This document shows positions 1 through 6,236 of a stretch of DNA of 11,578 bases, in pieces. The position numbers were made by a program, and so were the translations under genes. Each line of letters starts with the position of its first letter. The first letter of the stretch is position 1. The DNA is from CAZHUN01 sp043801115 (GTDB taxonomy: Archaea; Iainarchaeota; Iainarchaeia; Iainarchaeales; UBA10191), in contig JAZDMJ010000067.1 of the NCBI GenBank assembly GCA_043801115.1, forward strand, positions 1 through 11,578. The letters are read 5' to 3'. A model generated the notes under the pieces. It saw nothing but the letters and a program-made list of their open reading frames with translations, was not told the DNA's origin and made no database searches.

Positions 1-206
1 AAAAGCACATGTTGGAAGTCTTGCAGGAAAGGGAAAAGAAAAAGTTTGAAAGTTTGAAAGAGATTGACGAGCGCGTGAAAGGCCTTCCCGACATGAAAAA
101 AGCAGTTTCCAAGCGCATCATTGAAGAACTGCGCGGCGATGACCCCAAACACTATCTCTTCGTCCGCCCGCCCACCCCTCCGCGCCCGCAATGGGGCCGC
201 TTCTAG
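1..206 (+). CDS. DUF655 family protein, C-terminal part (5' end outside window)
   Basis: The reading frame is already open at the left edge: lysine and histidine codons precede the first ATG at 9, so this is the tail of a longer gene and ATG 9 is not its start. The visible part (about 67 residues) begins with KHM, which fits the end of the helix-hairpin-helix GIGKKHM element of DUF655. Next come EVLQERE, a basic helix with KRIIEELRGD, and a proline-rich end (RPPTPPRPQWGRF). DUF655 proteins are archaea-specific putative nucleic-acid-binding proteins, commonly encoded directly upstream of the KsgA/Dim1 rRNA dimethyltransferase, exactly as here. The function is not established; a role in RNA or ribosome biogenesis is inferred from the neighbour. 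Identification rests on remembered family pattern plus gene order. Confidence 0.8.
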   Translation, partial: KHMLEVLQEREKKKFESLKEIDERVKGLPDMKKAVSKRIIEELRGDDPKHYLFVRPPTPPRPQWGRF

Positions 207-214
207 TCGGCCCT
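193..214 (+). terminator. GC-rich hairpin across the DUF655 stop codon, possible terminator
   Basis: GGGCCG (194-199) and CGGCCC (208-213) are perfect reverse complements with an 8-nt loop that contains the TAG stop; a G-T pair at 193/214 extends the stem. Only a short TT follows, so as a terminator it is weak. It could instead be chance in GC-rich coding sequence, or a processing or stability element between DUF655 and ksgA. Confidence 0.25.
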
Positions 215-278
215 TGCGTGAGCCGGCGACGCGCACCATCTTCGCTGATGCTCGATGCTGCTGACTCTGCAATCTCCC

Positions 279-286
279 TTTTAAGA
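279..286 (+). promoter_or_regulatory. Possible TATA box for ksgA
   Basis: TTTTAAGA lies about 26 nt upstream of the ksgA ATG at 309, the usual archaeal TATA-to-start-site distance. Transcription from it would begin close to the ATG and give an almost leaderless mRNA. The Shine-Dalgarno at 299-302 would then be used only on transcripts read through from DUF655. Weak, motif-only evidence. Confidence 0.3.
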
Positions 287-308
287 AACTTCGACATTGG
301 AGAACAAT

Positions 309-1121
309 ATGTCTTTGCTCGGAAAACTGAACGAACTCCAGCAGCAATACCGCTTCGCCCCGAGCAAAAAATTCTCCCAAAACTTTCTAACGGACGAAAC
401 CATTCTCGCGCGGATTGTTGAAAGCGCGGAACTCTCTGCCAAAGACACGGTTTTGGAAATCGGCGCCGGAGTCGGCTTTCTGACAAACGCCCTCGCCCCG
501 CACTGCAAAAAAGTAATCGCGGTAGAGTTCGACGAGCACTTGTTCGACGCGCTCGAAAGCGAACTCCCTTCCAACGCAATTCTCGTGCGCGGAGACATTC
601 TCTCCGTCAAACTTCCCGCCTTTGACAAAATCGTTTCCACGCCCCCGTACGACATTTCTTCCGCGTTGATGCACAAGCTCTTCCGCTGGAAATTCAAGTC
701 GGCCGTTCTGGTTTTTCAGCTGGAATTCGCCGAAAAGCTTTCCGCCGCGCCCGGCTTTCACAACTACAACGCCATTTCCGTGCTCTCGCAGTACTATTTC
801 GAAATTTCTCTCCTTTTCACGGTAATGGCGGGCAGTTTTTTTCCCCCGCCTGGCAGTGACTCTTCCTGTCTTCAGTTGATTCGCAAAAAACCATCCGGCC
901 GAGCGAAAAACGACGAAAAATTCGAATTATTTGTGGAACAAATTTTCAGGTTCAAGAACAAGAACGTGGAAAAGGCACTCAAAATCGCAAGGCCTTTTTT
1001 GGAAAAAGAAATGAAACTCAAATCGCCCGAAAAAGTGCTAGAAGAATTGGAATTGCAGGGCAAAAAAGTCTACCAGTTGGACATTCCCGAACTCGTGCAG
1101 TTGTTCAACGCGTTGGCCTAA
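309..1121 (+). CDS. rsmA: 16S rRNA adenine-N6,N6 dimethyltransferase (KsgA/Dim1)
   Basis: 270 aa, the usual length. The enzyme uses S-adenosylmethionine to dimethylate two adjacent adenines in the 3'-terminal helix of 16S rRNA during small-subunit maturation. Visible motifs are SQNFLTD (residues 23-29), the SAM-binding EIGAGVGFLT (50-59), the acidic VEFD (72-75), GDIL (95-98), the active-site loop STPPYDISS (110-118), QLEFAEKL (137-144) and FFPPPGSDSS (177-186), followed by the small C-terminal helical domain. Start: ATG 309 is preceded by GGAG (299-302) at 6-nt spacing; an upstream in-frame TTG at 297 overlaps this ribosome-binding site and is unlikely. Odd points: loop motif IV has Thr where the family normally has Asn (NLPY/NIPY), and GS replaces the usual K-V before DSS. 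The gene follows DUF655 as in many archaea. Its stop overlaps the stop of the convergent AMP phosphorylase gene. Confidence 0.93.
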   Translation: MSLLGKLNELQQQYRFAPSKKFSQNFLTDETILARIVESAELSAKDTVLEIGAGVGFLTNALAPHCKKVIAVEFDEHLFDALESELPSNAILVRGDILSVKLPAFDKIVSTPPYDISSALMHKLFRWKFKSAVLVFQLEFAEKLSAAPGFHNYNAISVLSQYYFEISLLFTVMAGSFFPPPGSDSSCLQLIRKKPSGRAKNDEKFELFVEQIFRFKNKNVEKALKIARPFLEKEMKLKSPEKVLEELELQGKKVYQLDIPELVQLFNALA

Positions 1122-2617
1122 AACTCGATGCAATGGTTTTCGAGCGCGAGCTTTTTGGCGGCGAACAGTTTGTCCTTGTTTTCGGCGAAAATTTCGAACA
1201 GCAATTTTCCCTTTTGCACGTTTTGTCCGTTCTCCGCATGCAGCAATATTCCCGCGCCCTTGTCGTTCGGCGCTCCGGCCTCTCGCGCGATGTCGTTCAG
1301 TTTGCGGATGTGAATGCGCTGGATTGTTCCGCTCTTTTTGGCCGCTATTTTTTCGGAAAACTTTCCGATGGAAATTTCCCCGCTTGACATCGGCTTTCCG
1401 CCCTGCGCTTGAATGATTTCGTACAATTTTTGCAGCGCTTTTCCGCTTTCAATCTGCTTTTTGGCGAGCGCGAACCCTTTCCCTCTCGGAACCGCGTTGC
1501 ACAATTCCAACAGTTTTCCCGCAAGCGTGCAACTTTTTTCCGCCAAATTATTCCAAACCCGTCCTTCCAAAATCTCGAGCGCGTGCCTTGCTTCGAGCGC
1601 GGGCCCGAACGCGTTTCCGGAAGGATTCTCTCCGTCCATGTACTCGACTTCGACTTTGATTCCCATGCTTTTTCCCACTTCGACGAACTTTTCCGCCATG
1701 CGCTGGGCCATTTCCGGATTCGCGATTTTGACATCGGGCCCGATGGGCAAATCGATTACAAGGTATTGCGCGCCCACGCTCGCCTTTTTGGCCATCACGG
1801 AAGCGACAATCTGCCCTTCAGGGTCCAAGTGCAACGGGTTTTCGATTTTGATGATTTTGTCGTCCACGGGGGCCAAGTCCAGCGCTCCGCCCCACACAAT
1901 GGCTCCATGCGTTTTTTCCACGATTTTTCTGTATTCTGAAATGCTTTTCGAAACGGGGCACAACACTTCCATCGCGTCCGCGGTTCCCGCAGCAGAAGTA
2001 ATGGCTCTGGAAGAATTTTTCGGAATGTAATACCCGAGCGATGCGATGATGGGGACAATAATCAAGGTAGCCCTTCCGTTCGTTCCGCCAATGGAGTGCT
2101 TGTCGAGAATGGGATACTTTTTCAGTCCCAAAGTTTTTCCGTTTTCGAGGAGCGCTTTCGTCATGGAAATGGTTTCGTCCAAATTGAATCCGTGAATGTA
2201 CACGGAAGTCATGAACGCCGCGAGTTCGATTTCGCTCAAATTGTTCTCGTCAATGTCTTTGACGAGCGCGTCGATTTCTTCGCGCGAAAGCGTTTGCCCT
2301 TTCATTTTCTTGCGCACGGCTTCAAAACTTTCAGGAGACGGCGTCGCGCTGACTTGCACCATCGTCCGTTTTTTTACGTTCAACGCCTTGCGCAGTTCTT
2401 CGAAAAGTCCGATTTCCCCGTCTTTCACTTCATGCCTTGAAATATCAACAATGGCCGTGACGCTCTTTCCCACTTTGGGATTGTAGATTTTCACGCGCTG
2501 CAGCGGATGAAGCCCCAGCTCTCGCGCGTCGTCCTCGTGCAGTACGGCAATATAGCGCTGGCTTTCAAAATCGTAAATGCGCGTTTTCAACTCTTTCGCG
2601 TAGTGCATATTTTTCAC
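1118..2617 (-). CDS. deoA: AMP phosphorylase
   Basis: 499 aa, about the family's usual 500. It phosphorolyses nucleoside 5'-monophosphates (mainly AMP) to the free base plus ribose-1,5-bisphosphate, the first step of the archaeal AMP pathway. An N-terminal archaeal extension (residues 1-85) precedes the thymidine-phosphorylase-like core. Visible are the phosphate-loop region LDKHSIGG (171-178), SSRAITSAAGTADAMEVL (202-219), WGGALDLAPVDDKII (about 242-256) and a C-terminal barrel-like domain with GAPNDKGAGILL. In the substrate loop TNGR (179-182) stands where archaeal enzymes usually have VPGN. The start is GTG at 2617, overlapping the upstream stop as GTGA; ATG three codons later is an alternative, and neither has a clear Shine-Dalgarno, which suits termination-reinitiation. 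It is the second gene of an operon with the R15P isomerase. The 3' end overlaps ksgA tail-to-tail by 4 bases. Confidence 0.93.
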   Translation of the reverse strand: MKNMHYAKELKTRIYDFESQRYIAVLHEDDARELGLHPLQRVKIYNPKVGKSVTAIVDISRHEVKDGEIGLFEELRKALNVKKRTMVQVSATPSPESFEAVRKKMKGQTLSREEIDALVKDIDENNLSEIELAAFMTSVYIHGFNLDETISMTKALLENGKTLGLKKYPILDKHSIGGTNGRATLIIVPIIASLGYYIPKNSSRAITSAAGTADAMEVLCPVSKSISEYRKIVEKTHGAIVWGGALDLAPVDDKIIKIENPLHLDPEGQIVASVMAKKASVGAQYLVIDLPIGPDVKIANPEMAQRMAEKFVEVGKSMGIKVEVEYMDGENPSGNAFGPALEARHALEILEGRVWNNLAEKSCTLAGKLLELCNAVPRGKGFALAKKQIESGKALQKLYEIIQAQGGKPMSSGEISIGKFSEKIAAKKSGTIQRIHIRKLNDIAREAGAPNDKGAGILLHAENGQNVQKGKLLFEIFAENKDKLFAAKKLALENHCIEF

Positions 2618-3573
2618 TGCAGCATTTTCACTAAACTTACGAATTCGCGGTCTTTCTTGTCCAGTGCGAGTTCTTTTTCCATCTGCCGCGCGAACTGTTT
2701 TGGCGTCAAACTTCCTTTTTCCGATACAATGCTGTCAATCCATCTTCCGGGGCAAATGTCGAACGCGGGATTCCACGCGTGCACTCTCCTCCCGTGCTGC
2801 CTCCACACTTCTTTCGGCTCCCTCACTTCAATCTGCTCGCGCAGTCCGATGGAAGTTGCGGGGTCGAACTTGTGCGACGAAGTAAATACTAAATGGGGAA
2901 CTTTGAACAGTCCCGCGCTCCACGAAATGGGCGCGGTTCCAATCTTGTTTACTACGCTTTCGTCCGCCAAAATCGCATCCGCTCCCGTGGCAAAAACGTC
3001 GCAGTCGCGGAGTACGGAAAACGCGGCCGAGTCCACGATGCTCGTGCACGGAATTCCCGCCCTTCCCAATTCTGCAGCGGTTTTTCTTCCCTGAAACAAG
3101 GGCCGCGTTTCCGTTGCAAACACGTGCCGCACTCTTCCCTTCTTTCGCGCGTGCTTCAGCACTTCGATTACAGTATCCGAGTGGCAGTGCGTGAGCACGA
3201 CAGAATTTTCGGGAAAGCACCTCCACGAATGTTCGGCAATCTCTTTGAGCGCGTTCTCGCGGTCCGCTTCGTACTCTTCAACCGCCCGTTCCGCTTCCCG
3301 CTTCGCTTGGTGAATGTTGTCCGAAACATGGGTTGCGCGGAGCAATACTCTCACAACTGTCCTCATTTCGGGCTCGGTGGGCCGCGCCAGAATCAGCGGC
3401 TTGGCCTTTCGCACCATTTCTTTGCGCAATTCCCGTGCAGTGGTCGAGTGCGACTGCTTCACTTCTTTCAACAGCGCCCGCGCGGCCTCTTTCCGCACGG
3501 AAGAAGCGCTTTGGACGTTCAATGAAAGTATTTTTTGTACGGTTTCGGAGAAAGTCATGGCCATCCGTGTCAT
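2614..3573 (-). CDS. Ribose-1,5-bisphosphate isomerase (eIF2B-alpha/MtnA-like)
   Basis: 319 aa, the normal length. It isomerises ribose-1,5-bisphosphate to ribulose-1,5-bisphosphate, the second step of the AMP pathway, feeding a form III RuBisCO that is not in this window. The N-terminal half is helical; the C-terminal half is the Rossmann-like eIF2B fold. Visible are VVLTHCHSDT with catalytic-type Cys130, ATETRPLFQGR (153-163), ATGADAI with catalytic-type Asp199, and NKIGTAPIS (209-217). Cys and Asp lie 69 residues apart, as in the Thermococcus enzyme (Cys133/Asp202). This pairing and the adjacent AMP phosphorylase favour R15P isomerase over a true eIF2B subunit or methylthioribose-1-phosphate isomerase. 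Start: ATG at 3573 is the longest choice; in-frame ATGs at 3564 and 3558 are also possible, and the first T-tract motif touches the 3573 ATG, so a slightly shorter protein is plausible. Confidence 0.9.
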   Translation of the reverse strand: MTRMAMTFSETVQKILSLNVQSASSVRKEAARALLKEVKQSHSTTARELRKEMVRKAKPLILARPTEPEMRTVVRVLLRATHVSDNIHQAKREAERAVEEYEADRENALKEIAEHSWRCFPENSVVLTHCHSDTVIEVLKHARKKGRVRHVFATETRPLFQGRKTAAELGRAGIPCTSIVDSAAFSVLRDCDVFATGADAILADESVVNKIGTAPISWSAGLFKVPHLVFTSSHKFDPATSIGLREQIEVREPKEVWRQHGRRVHAWNPAFDICPGRWIDSIVSEKGSLTPKQFARQMEKELALDKKDREFVSLVKMLQ

Positions 3574-3622
3574 TTTTAAATGGTTTTTAACCAGGATTAA
3601 ACAGGTTTTAACTCGTTTTTAA
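3573..3622. promoter_or_regulatory. Divergent promoter region with five phased T-tract/TAA motifs
   Basis: Between the divergently transcribed R15P isomerase and ftsZ genes, T-tracts ending in TAA finish at 3579, 3590, 3600, 3611 and 3622, spacings of 11, 10, 11 and 11 bp, one DNA turn each. Read on either strand they resemble archaeal TATA boxes (TTTTTAA; TTTAAT and TTAAAA on the - strand). The copy at 3615-3622 is well placed for an ftsZ start site near 3645. The copy ending at 3600 is about 26 nt from the - strand ATG at 3573. The phasing also suits a bent-DNA or cooperative regulator-binding element. Confidence 0.5.
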
Positions 3623-3670
3623 TGATTTCGCCGAACGAGTAGAAAATCGAACCAATTCAAAGGTGGGGTA

Positions 3671-4783
3671 ATGAAAACAATCGTATCCAATGCAGTCAAG
3701 CGCGCGAAAGCGTCGTCCGAGCAAAAAGAGAGAACGCTCGAACAGGACGACAAGGACATTCACAGACTTTTTGAAGCTTCCAAGGCAAAAATCCGAGTCG
3801 TCGGAGTGGGCGGAAGCGGTTCGAACACGTTGAACAGAATGGCCGAAATCGGAATTCACGGCGCGGAAACCTATGCATTGAATACGGACGCGCAAGCACT
3901 GCTTTCGATTAACGCGGACCGGAAAATTCTGATCGGAAAAGACTTGACGCGCGGTTTGGGAGCAGGAAGCGATCCTTCCATCGGAGAAGGAGCGGCCAAA
4001 GAAAGCAAGGACGAACTGAAAGACCTGCTCAAAAAAAGCGATCTCGTGTTTATTACGTGCGGTCTGGGCGGAGGCACTGGAACGGGCGCAGCTCCCATTG
4101 TCGCCGAACTCGCCAAAGAATTGAAAGCACTCACGATTGCCGTCGTAACAATCCCTTTTACAGTTGAAGGAAAAAAGAGAATGGAAAACGCGATGGAAGG
4201 ACTGGATAAATTACGCAAAGAAGTCGACACTATTATAGTAATTCCCAACGACAAGATTTTGGAAATCGCCCCCGACCTTCCCGTAAACGCCGCCTTCAAA
4301 GTGGCCGACGAAGTTTTGACGAACGCGGTGAAGGGAATCACGGAAATGATTACCAAGCCCGGACTCATCAATTTGGACTTTGCGGATTTGCGCACGATTA
4401 TGAACAGAGGGGGCGCCGCCATGATTGGATTGGGAGAAAGCGCTGCCGAAAAGCAGAGCGACTCGCGCGCATTAGAGGCAGTAGAGAACGCGCTCACTTC
4501 CCCCCTGCTGGACGTTGATATTTCAGAAGCCAACCGCGCGCTCATCAATGTAGTGGGCGGCAGCGATATGACGTTGCGCGAAGCGGAAATGATTGTCGAA
4601 GCCGTTTCCACGAAAATCAGCGCCAACGCGCACATTATTTGGGGCGCGACGATTGATGACACGATTCCCCGCCACCAAATCCAGGCCATGGTCGTCATCG
4701 CGGGCGGCCGCTTTCCCTACTTGGACGAAGGTTCTTCCAAAAAGCACAAAGACGAAATCGATTTGGGGATCGAGTTTTCCTAA
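3671..4783 (+). CDS. ftsZ: Cell division protein FtsZ (tubulin-like GTPase)
   Basis: 370 aa. FtsZ polymerises with GTP into the midcell division ring. After a charged 40-residue N-terminal extension come the nucleotide-binding GVGGSGSN (45-52), NTDAQAL (71-77), the tubulin signature GGGTGTGAAP (133-142), IPNDK (191-195) and the catalytic synergy (T7) loop NLDFADLR (234-241) with Asp235 and Asp239. A short linker leads to the conserved-looking C-terminal peptide DEIDLGIEFS, the type of end that binds membrane anchors such as SepF in archaea. Start ATG 3671 follows AGGTGG (3661-3666) at short spacing. It is the first gene of the + strand cluster ftsZ-secE-spt5, a linkage common for archaeal FtsZ1. 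All GTPase motifs are intact. Confidence 0.97.
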   Translation: MKTIVSNAVKRAKASSEQKERTLEQDDKDIHRLFEASKAKIRVVGVGGSGSNTLNRMAEIGIHGAETYALNTDAQALLSINADRKILIGKDLTRGLGAGSDPSIGEGAAKESKDELKDLLKKSDLVFITCGLGGGTGTGAAPIVAELAKELKALTIAVVTIPFTVEGKKRMENAMEGLDKLRKEVDTIIVIPNDKILEIAPDLPVNAAFKVADEVLTNAVKGITEMITKPGLINLDFADLRTIMNRGGAAMIGLGESAAEKQSDSRALEAVENALTSPLLDVDISEANRALINVVGGSDMTLREAEMIVEAVSTKISANAHIIWGATIDDTIPRHQIQAMVVIAGGRFPYLDEGSSKKHKDEIDLGIEFS

Positions 4784-4792
4784 GGTGCCAAA

Positions 4793-4969
4793 ATGTTCGA
4801 CATTAAGGGATTTTTCGAAAGCTCGAAGCGCATTTTCGCGGTTTCCAAAAAGCCGTCGCGCGAGGAATTCATTCTCATGCTCAAAGTCGTGGGAATCGGA
4901 ATCCTCATCATCGGCTTCATCGGATTTATAATCCGACTCTTCATGGTATACTTCAACATCGGAAAGTGA
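4793..4969 (+). CDS. secE: Protein translocase subunit SecE (Sec61-gamma type)
   Basis: 58 aa. An amphipathic, basic N-terminal helix (MFDIKGFFESSKRIFAVSKK), the family-typical KPSREEF stretch (residues 20-26), and one transmembrane helix (about 29-52, rich in I/L/V/G/F) give exactly the single-span SecE/Sec61-gamma architecture. It clamps the SecY channel in the cytoplasmic membrane. The gene starts 9 bases after the ftsZ stop with GGTG (4784-4787) as ribosome-binding site, and ends 7 bases before spt5. The ftsZ-secE-spt5 order is standard in many archaea and supports the call. Confidence 0.92.
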   Translation: MFDIKGFFESSKRIFAVSKKPSREEFILMLKVVGIGILIIGFIGFIIRLFMVYFNIGK

Positions 4970-4976
4970 TTGGACA

Positions 4977-5480
4977 ATGATTTTCACAGTCAGAACTACC
5001 GTCAACCAGGAAAGCATGGTCGTCGACCTGTTGCAGGAAAGAGTGCGCGAGGAAGCGTTGAATATTTACTCGTTCGGCATTCTCCCTGGATTGCGCGGAT
5101 ATGTGTTGATCGAAGCAGACAACGAAATGACGATTCGAAGGGCGATTACAAACGTTCCCCACATCAAGGGAAAGGGAGTTGTCGGAAAATCGCACTTGCG
5201 GACAAAATCCCGCGATACGGGAGAGGAAGAAGTTTCGGGCGGAGAAGTTCGAGTGATTAAAGTGGAAGAGCTCTCTTCCATGCTCGAAGCCAAGCCATTG
5301 ATGAAGTCCATTAAAATCGGCCAAAAAGTCGAACTCATTGCGGGGCCTTTCAAGGGAGAAAAAGCGCGCATTCTGAGAGTGAACGACACGAAAGAAGAAG
5401 TCACCGTGGAATTGCTGGAAGCGACCGTCAAGATTCCCGTAACCATTTCAGCGGAGCACATCCGCATCATCAAGGAGTAG
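4977..5480 (+). CDS. spt5: Transcription elongation factor Spt5 (NusG-like)
   Basis: 167 aa. Spt5, with Spt4, binds the RNA polymerase clamp and keeps elongation processive. Residues 1-70 form the NGN domain (IFTVRTTVNQE, YSFGILPGLRGYVLIEAD, VPHIKGKGVVG). The KOW domain is at about 112-150 (KIGQKVELIAGPFKGEKARI). Archaeal Spt5 is usually near 150 aa; the extra length lies between the two domains, a charged stretch around residues 71-92 (KSHLRTKSRDTGEEEVSGGE). The start ATG 4977 has only a weak GGA (4972-4974) upstream. Translation is probably coupled to secE 7 bases upstream. Confidence 0.95.
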   Translation: MIFTVRTTVNQESMVVDLLQERVREEALNIYSFGILPGLRGYVLIEADNEMTIRRAITNVPHIKGKGVVGKSHLRTKSRDTGEEEVSGGEVRVIKVEELSSMLEAKPLMKSIKIGQKVELIAGPFKGEKARILRVNDTKEEVTVELLEATVKIPVTISAEHIRIIKE

Positions 5481-5485
5481 AAAAA

Positions 5486-5686
5486 ATGGGCACTCCCCGA
5501 AAGCGGTGGATAAATCTTTTTGTGCGCGACATGCAAAAGGAGCAGGAAATTATTGAATTAATGAATCGAAACAAAGCGCGCATGAGAGCATGGGGAATTG
5601 ACGTCAAAGACCCAGAATCGCAGCTCTTGTTACAATCACTTGCAAAATCCAAGCGAAAGAAAATAGTCAAGCCATTGAGAAAGTAG
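5486..5686 (+). CDS. Small basic protein of unknown function (66 aa)
   Basis: I do not recognise a family. The protein is strongly basic, with KR-rich ends (GTPRKRW; KSKRKKIVKPLRK) and a central helix-forming stretch (KEQEIIELMNRNKARMRAWG). It has no membrane segment or cysteines. It starts 5 bases after the spt5 stop, and its Shine-Dalgarno GGAG (5474-5477, 8-nt spacing) lies inside the last codons of spt5, so it is translated from the same mRNA. L11 follows 43 bases later. Size, charge and position in a transcription/ribosome cluster suggest an RNA- or ribosome-binding protein, but that is inference. It is real rather than spurious given its tight spacing and good ribosome-binding site. Confidence 0.75.
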   Translation: MGTPRKRWINLFVRDMQKEQEIIELMNRNKARMRAWGIDVKDPESQLLLQSLAKSKRKKIVKPLRK

Positions 5687-5729
5687 AAAAAGCTTTGTTT
5701 GTACAGAATGAACAGGAGAGCCGAAAAAA

Positions 5730-6203
5730 ATGCCAGACGTGAAAGCAGTCGTTGAAGCCGGAAAAGCCACGGCCGCCGCCCCTTTAGGCCCCGCTTTGGG
5801 CCCGTTGGGAGTCAACATCGGCGCGATTGTGGCCGAAATTAACGAAAAAACCGCCTCGTACAAGGGAATGAAAATTCCCGTCGTCATTTCCATTGATTCG
5901 AAGACGAAAAAATTCGAAGTCAAAGTGGGAAGCCCTAGCGCTTCCGCGCTCATTCTTGCCGAGTCCAAGGCCGAAAAGGGCGCTGCGAACCCCAAAACAG
6001 AAGTCAAGGGAAACCTTTCCATGGAACAAGTGAAAAAAATCGCCGAAATGAAGATTGTCAATTTGAATTCGACTGCCCTCAAAAAGGCCGCCCGAGAAAT
6101 CATCGGCACGTGCAACGCAATGGGCATTACAGTAGAGGGAAAGCCCGCGAAAGAAGTGCAAAAAGAATTCGCCGCGGGAAAATACGACTCCGTTTTCGCC
6201 TAA
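5730..6203 (+). CDS. rpl11: 50S ribosomal protein L11 (uL11)
   Basis: 157 aa, typical for archaea. uL11 binds the GTPase-associated region of 23S rRNA at the base of the P stalk and takes part in factor-dependent GTP hydrolysis. The signature GKATAAAPLGPALGPLGVN is at residues 11-29, followed by the N-terminal domain strands (MKIPVVISIDSKTKKFEVKV). The C-terminal rRNA-binding domain (about 90-157) includes MKIVNLNSTALKKAAREI and GTCNAMGITVEG. Start ATG 5730 has GGAGAG (5715-5720) upstream at slightly long spacing. A 7-bp inverted repeat overlaps its stop codon. Confidence 0.97.
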   Translation: MPDVKAVVEAGKATAAAPLGPALGPLGVNIGAIVAEINEKTASYKGMKIPVVISIDSKTKKFEVKVGSPSASALILAESKAEKGAANPKTEVKGNLSMEQVKKIAEMKIVNLNSTALKKAAREIIGTCNAMGITVEGKPAKEVQKEFAAGKYDSVFA

Positions 6204-6234
6204 ACCAATAAATTCTACTTCGGTTTAGTTTCTT
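6200..6234 (+). terminator. Hairpin over the L11 stop codon followed by T-rich tract
   Basis: CTAAACC (6200-6206) pairs perfectly with GGTTTAG (6222-6228) around a 15-nt AT-rich loop, then TTTCTT. It could end or attenuate the ftsZ-to-L11 transcript. The loop holds AATAAATT (6207-6214), a TATA-like sequence about 26 nt before the ATG at 6237, so the same stretch may serve as the promoter of a leaderless mRNA for the next gene. Which role applies cannot be decided from sequence. Confidence 0.4.
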
Positions 6235-6236
6235 GT

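Noticed and set aside
207..308. tRNA or C/D box RNA in the DUF655-ksgA gap
   Set aside because: No T-arm or cloverleaf can be drawn. TGATG and CTGA strings occur, but without proper C/D box sequence or spacing.
297..311. TTG 297 as the ksgA start
   Set aside because: It overlaps the GGAG that serves ATG 309, and the added residues (MENN) are not family-typical.
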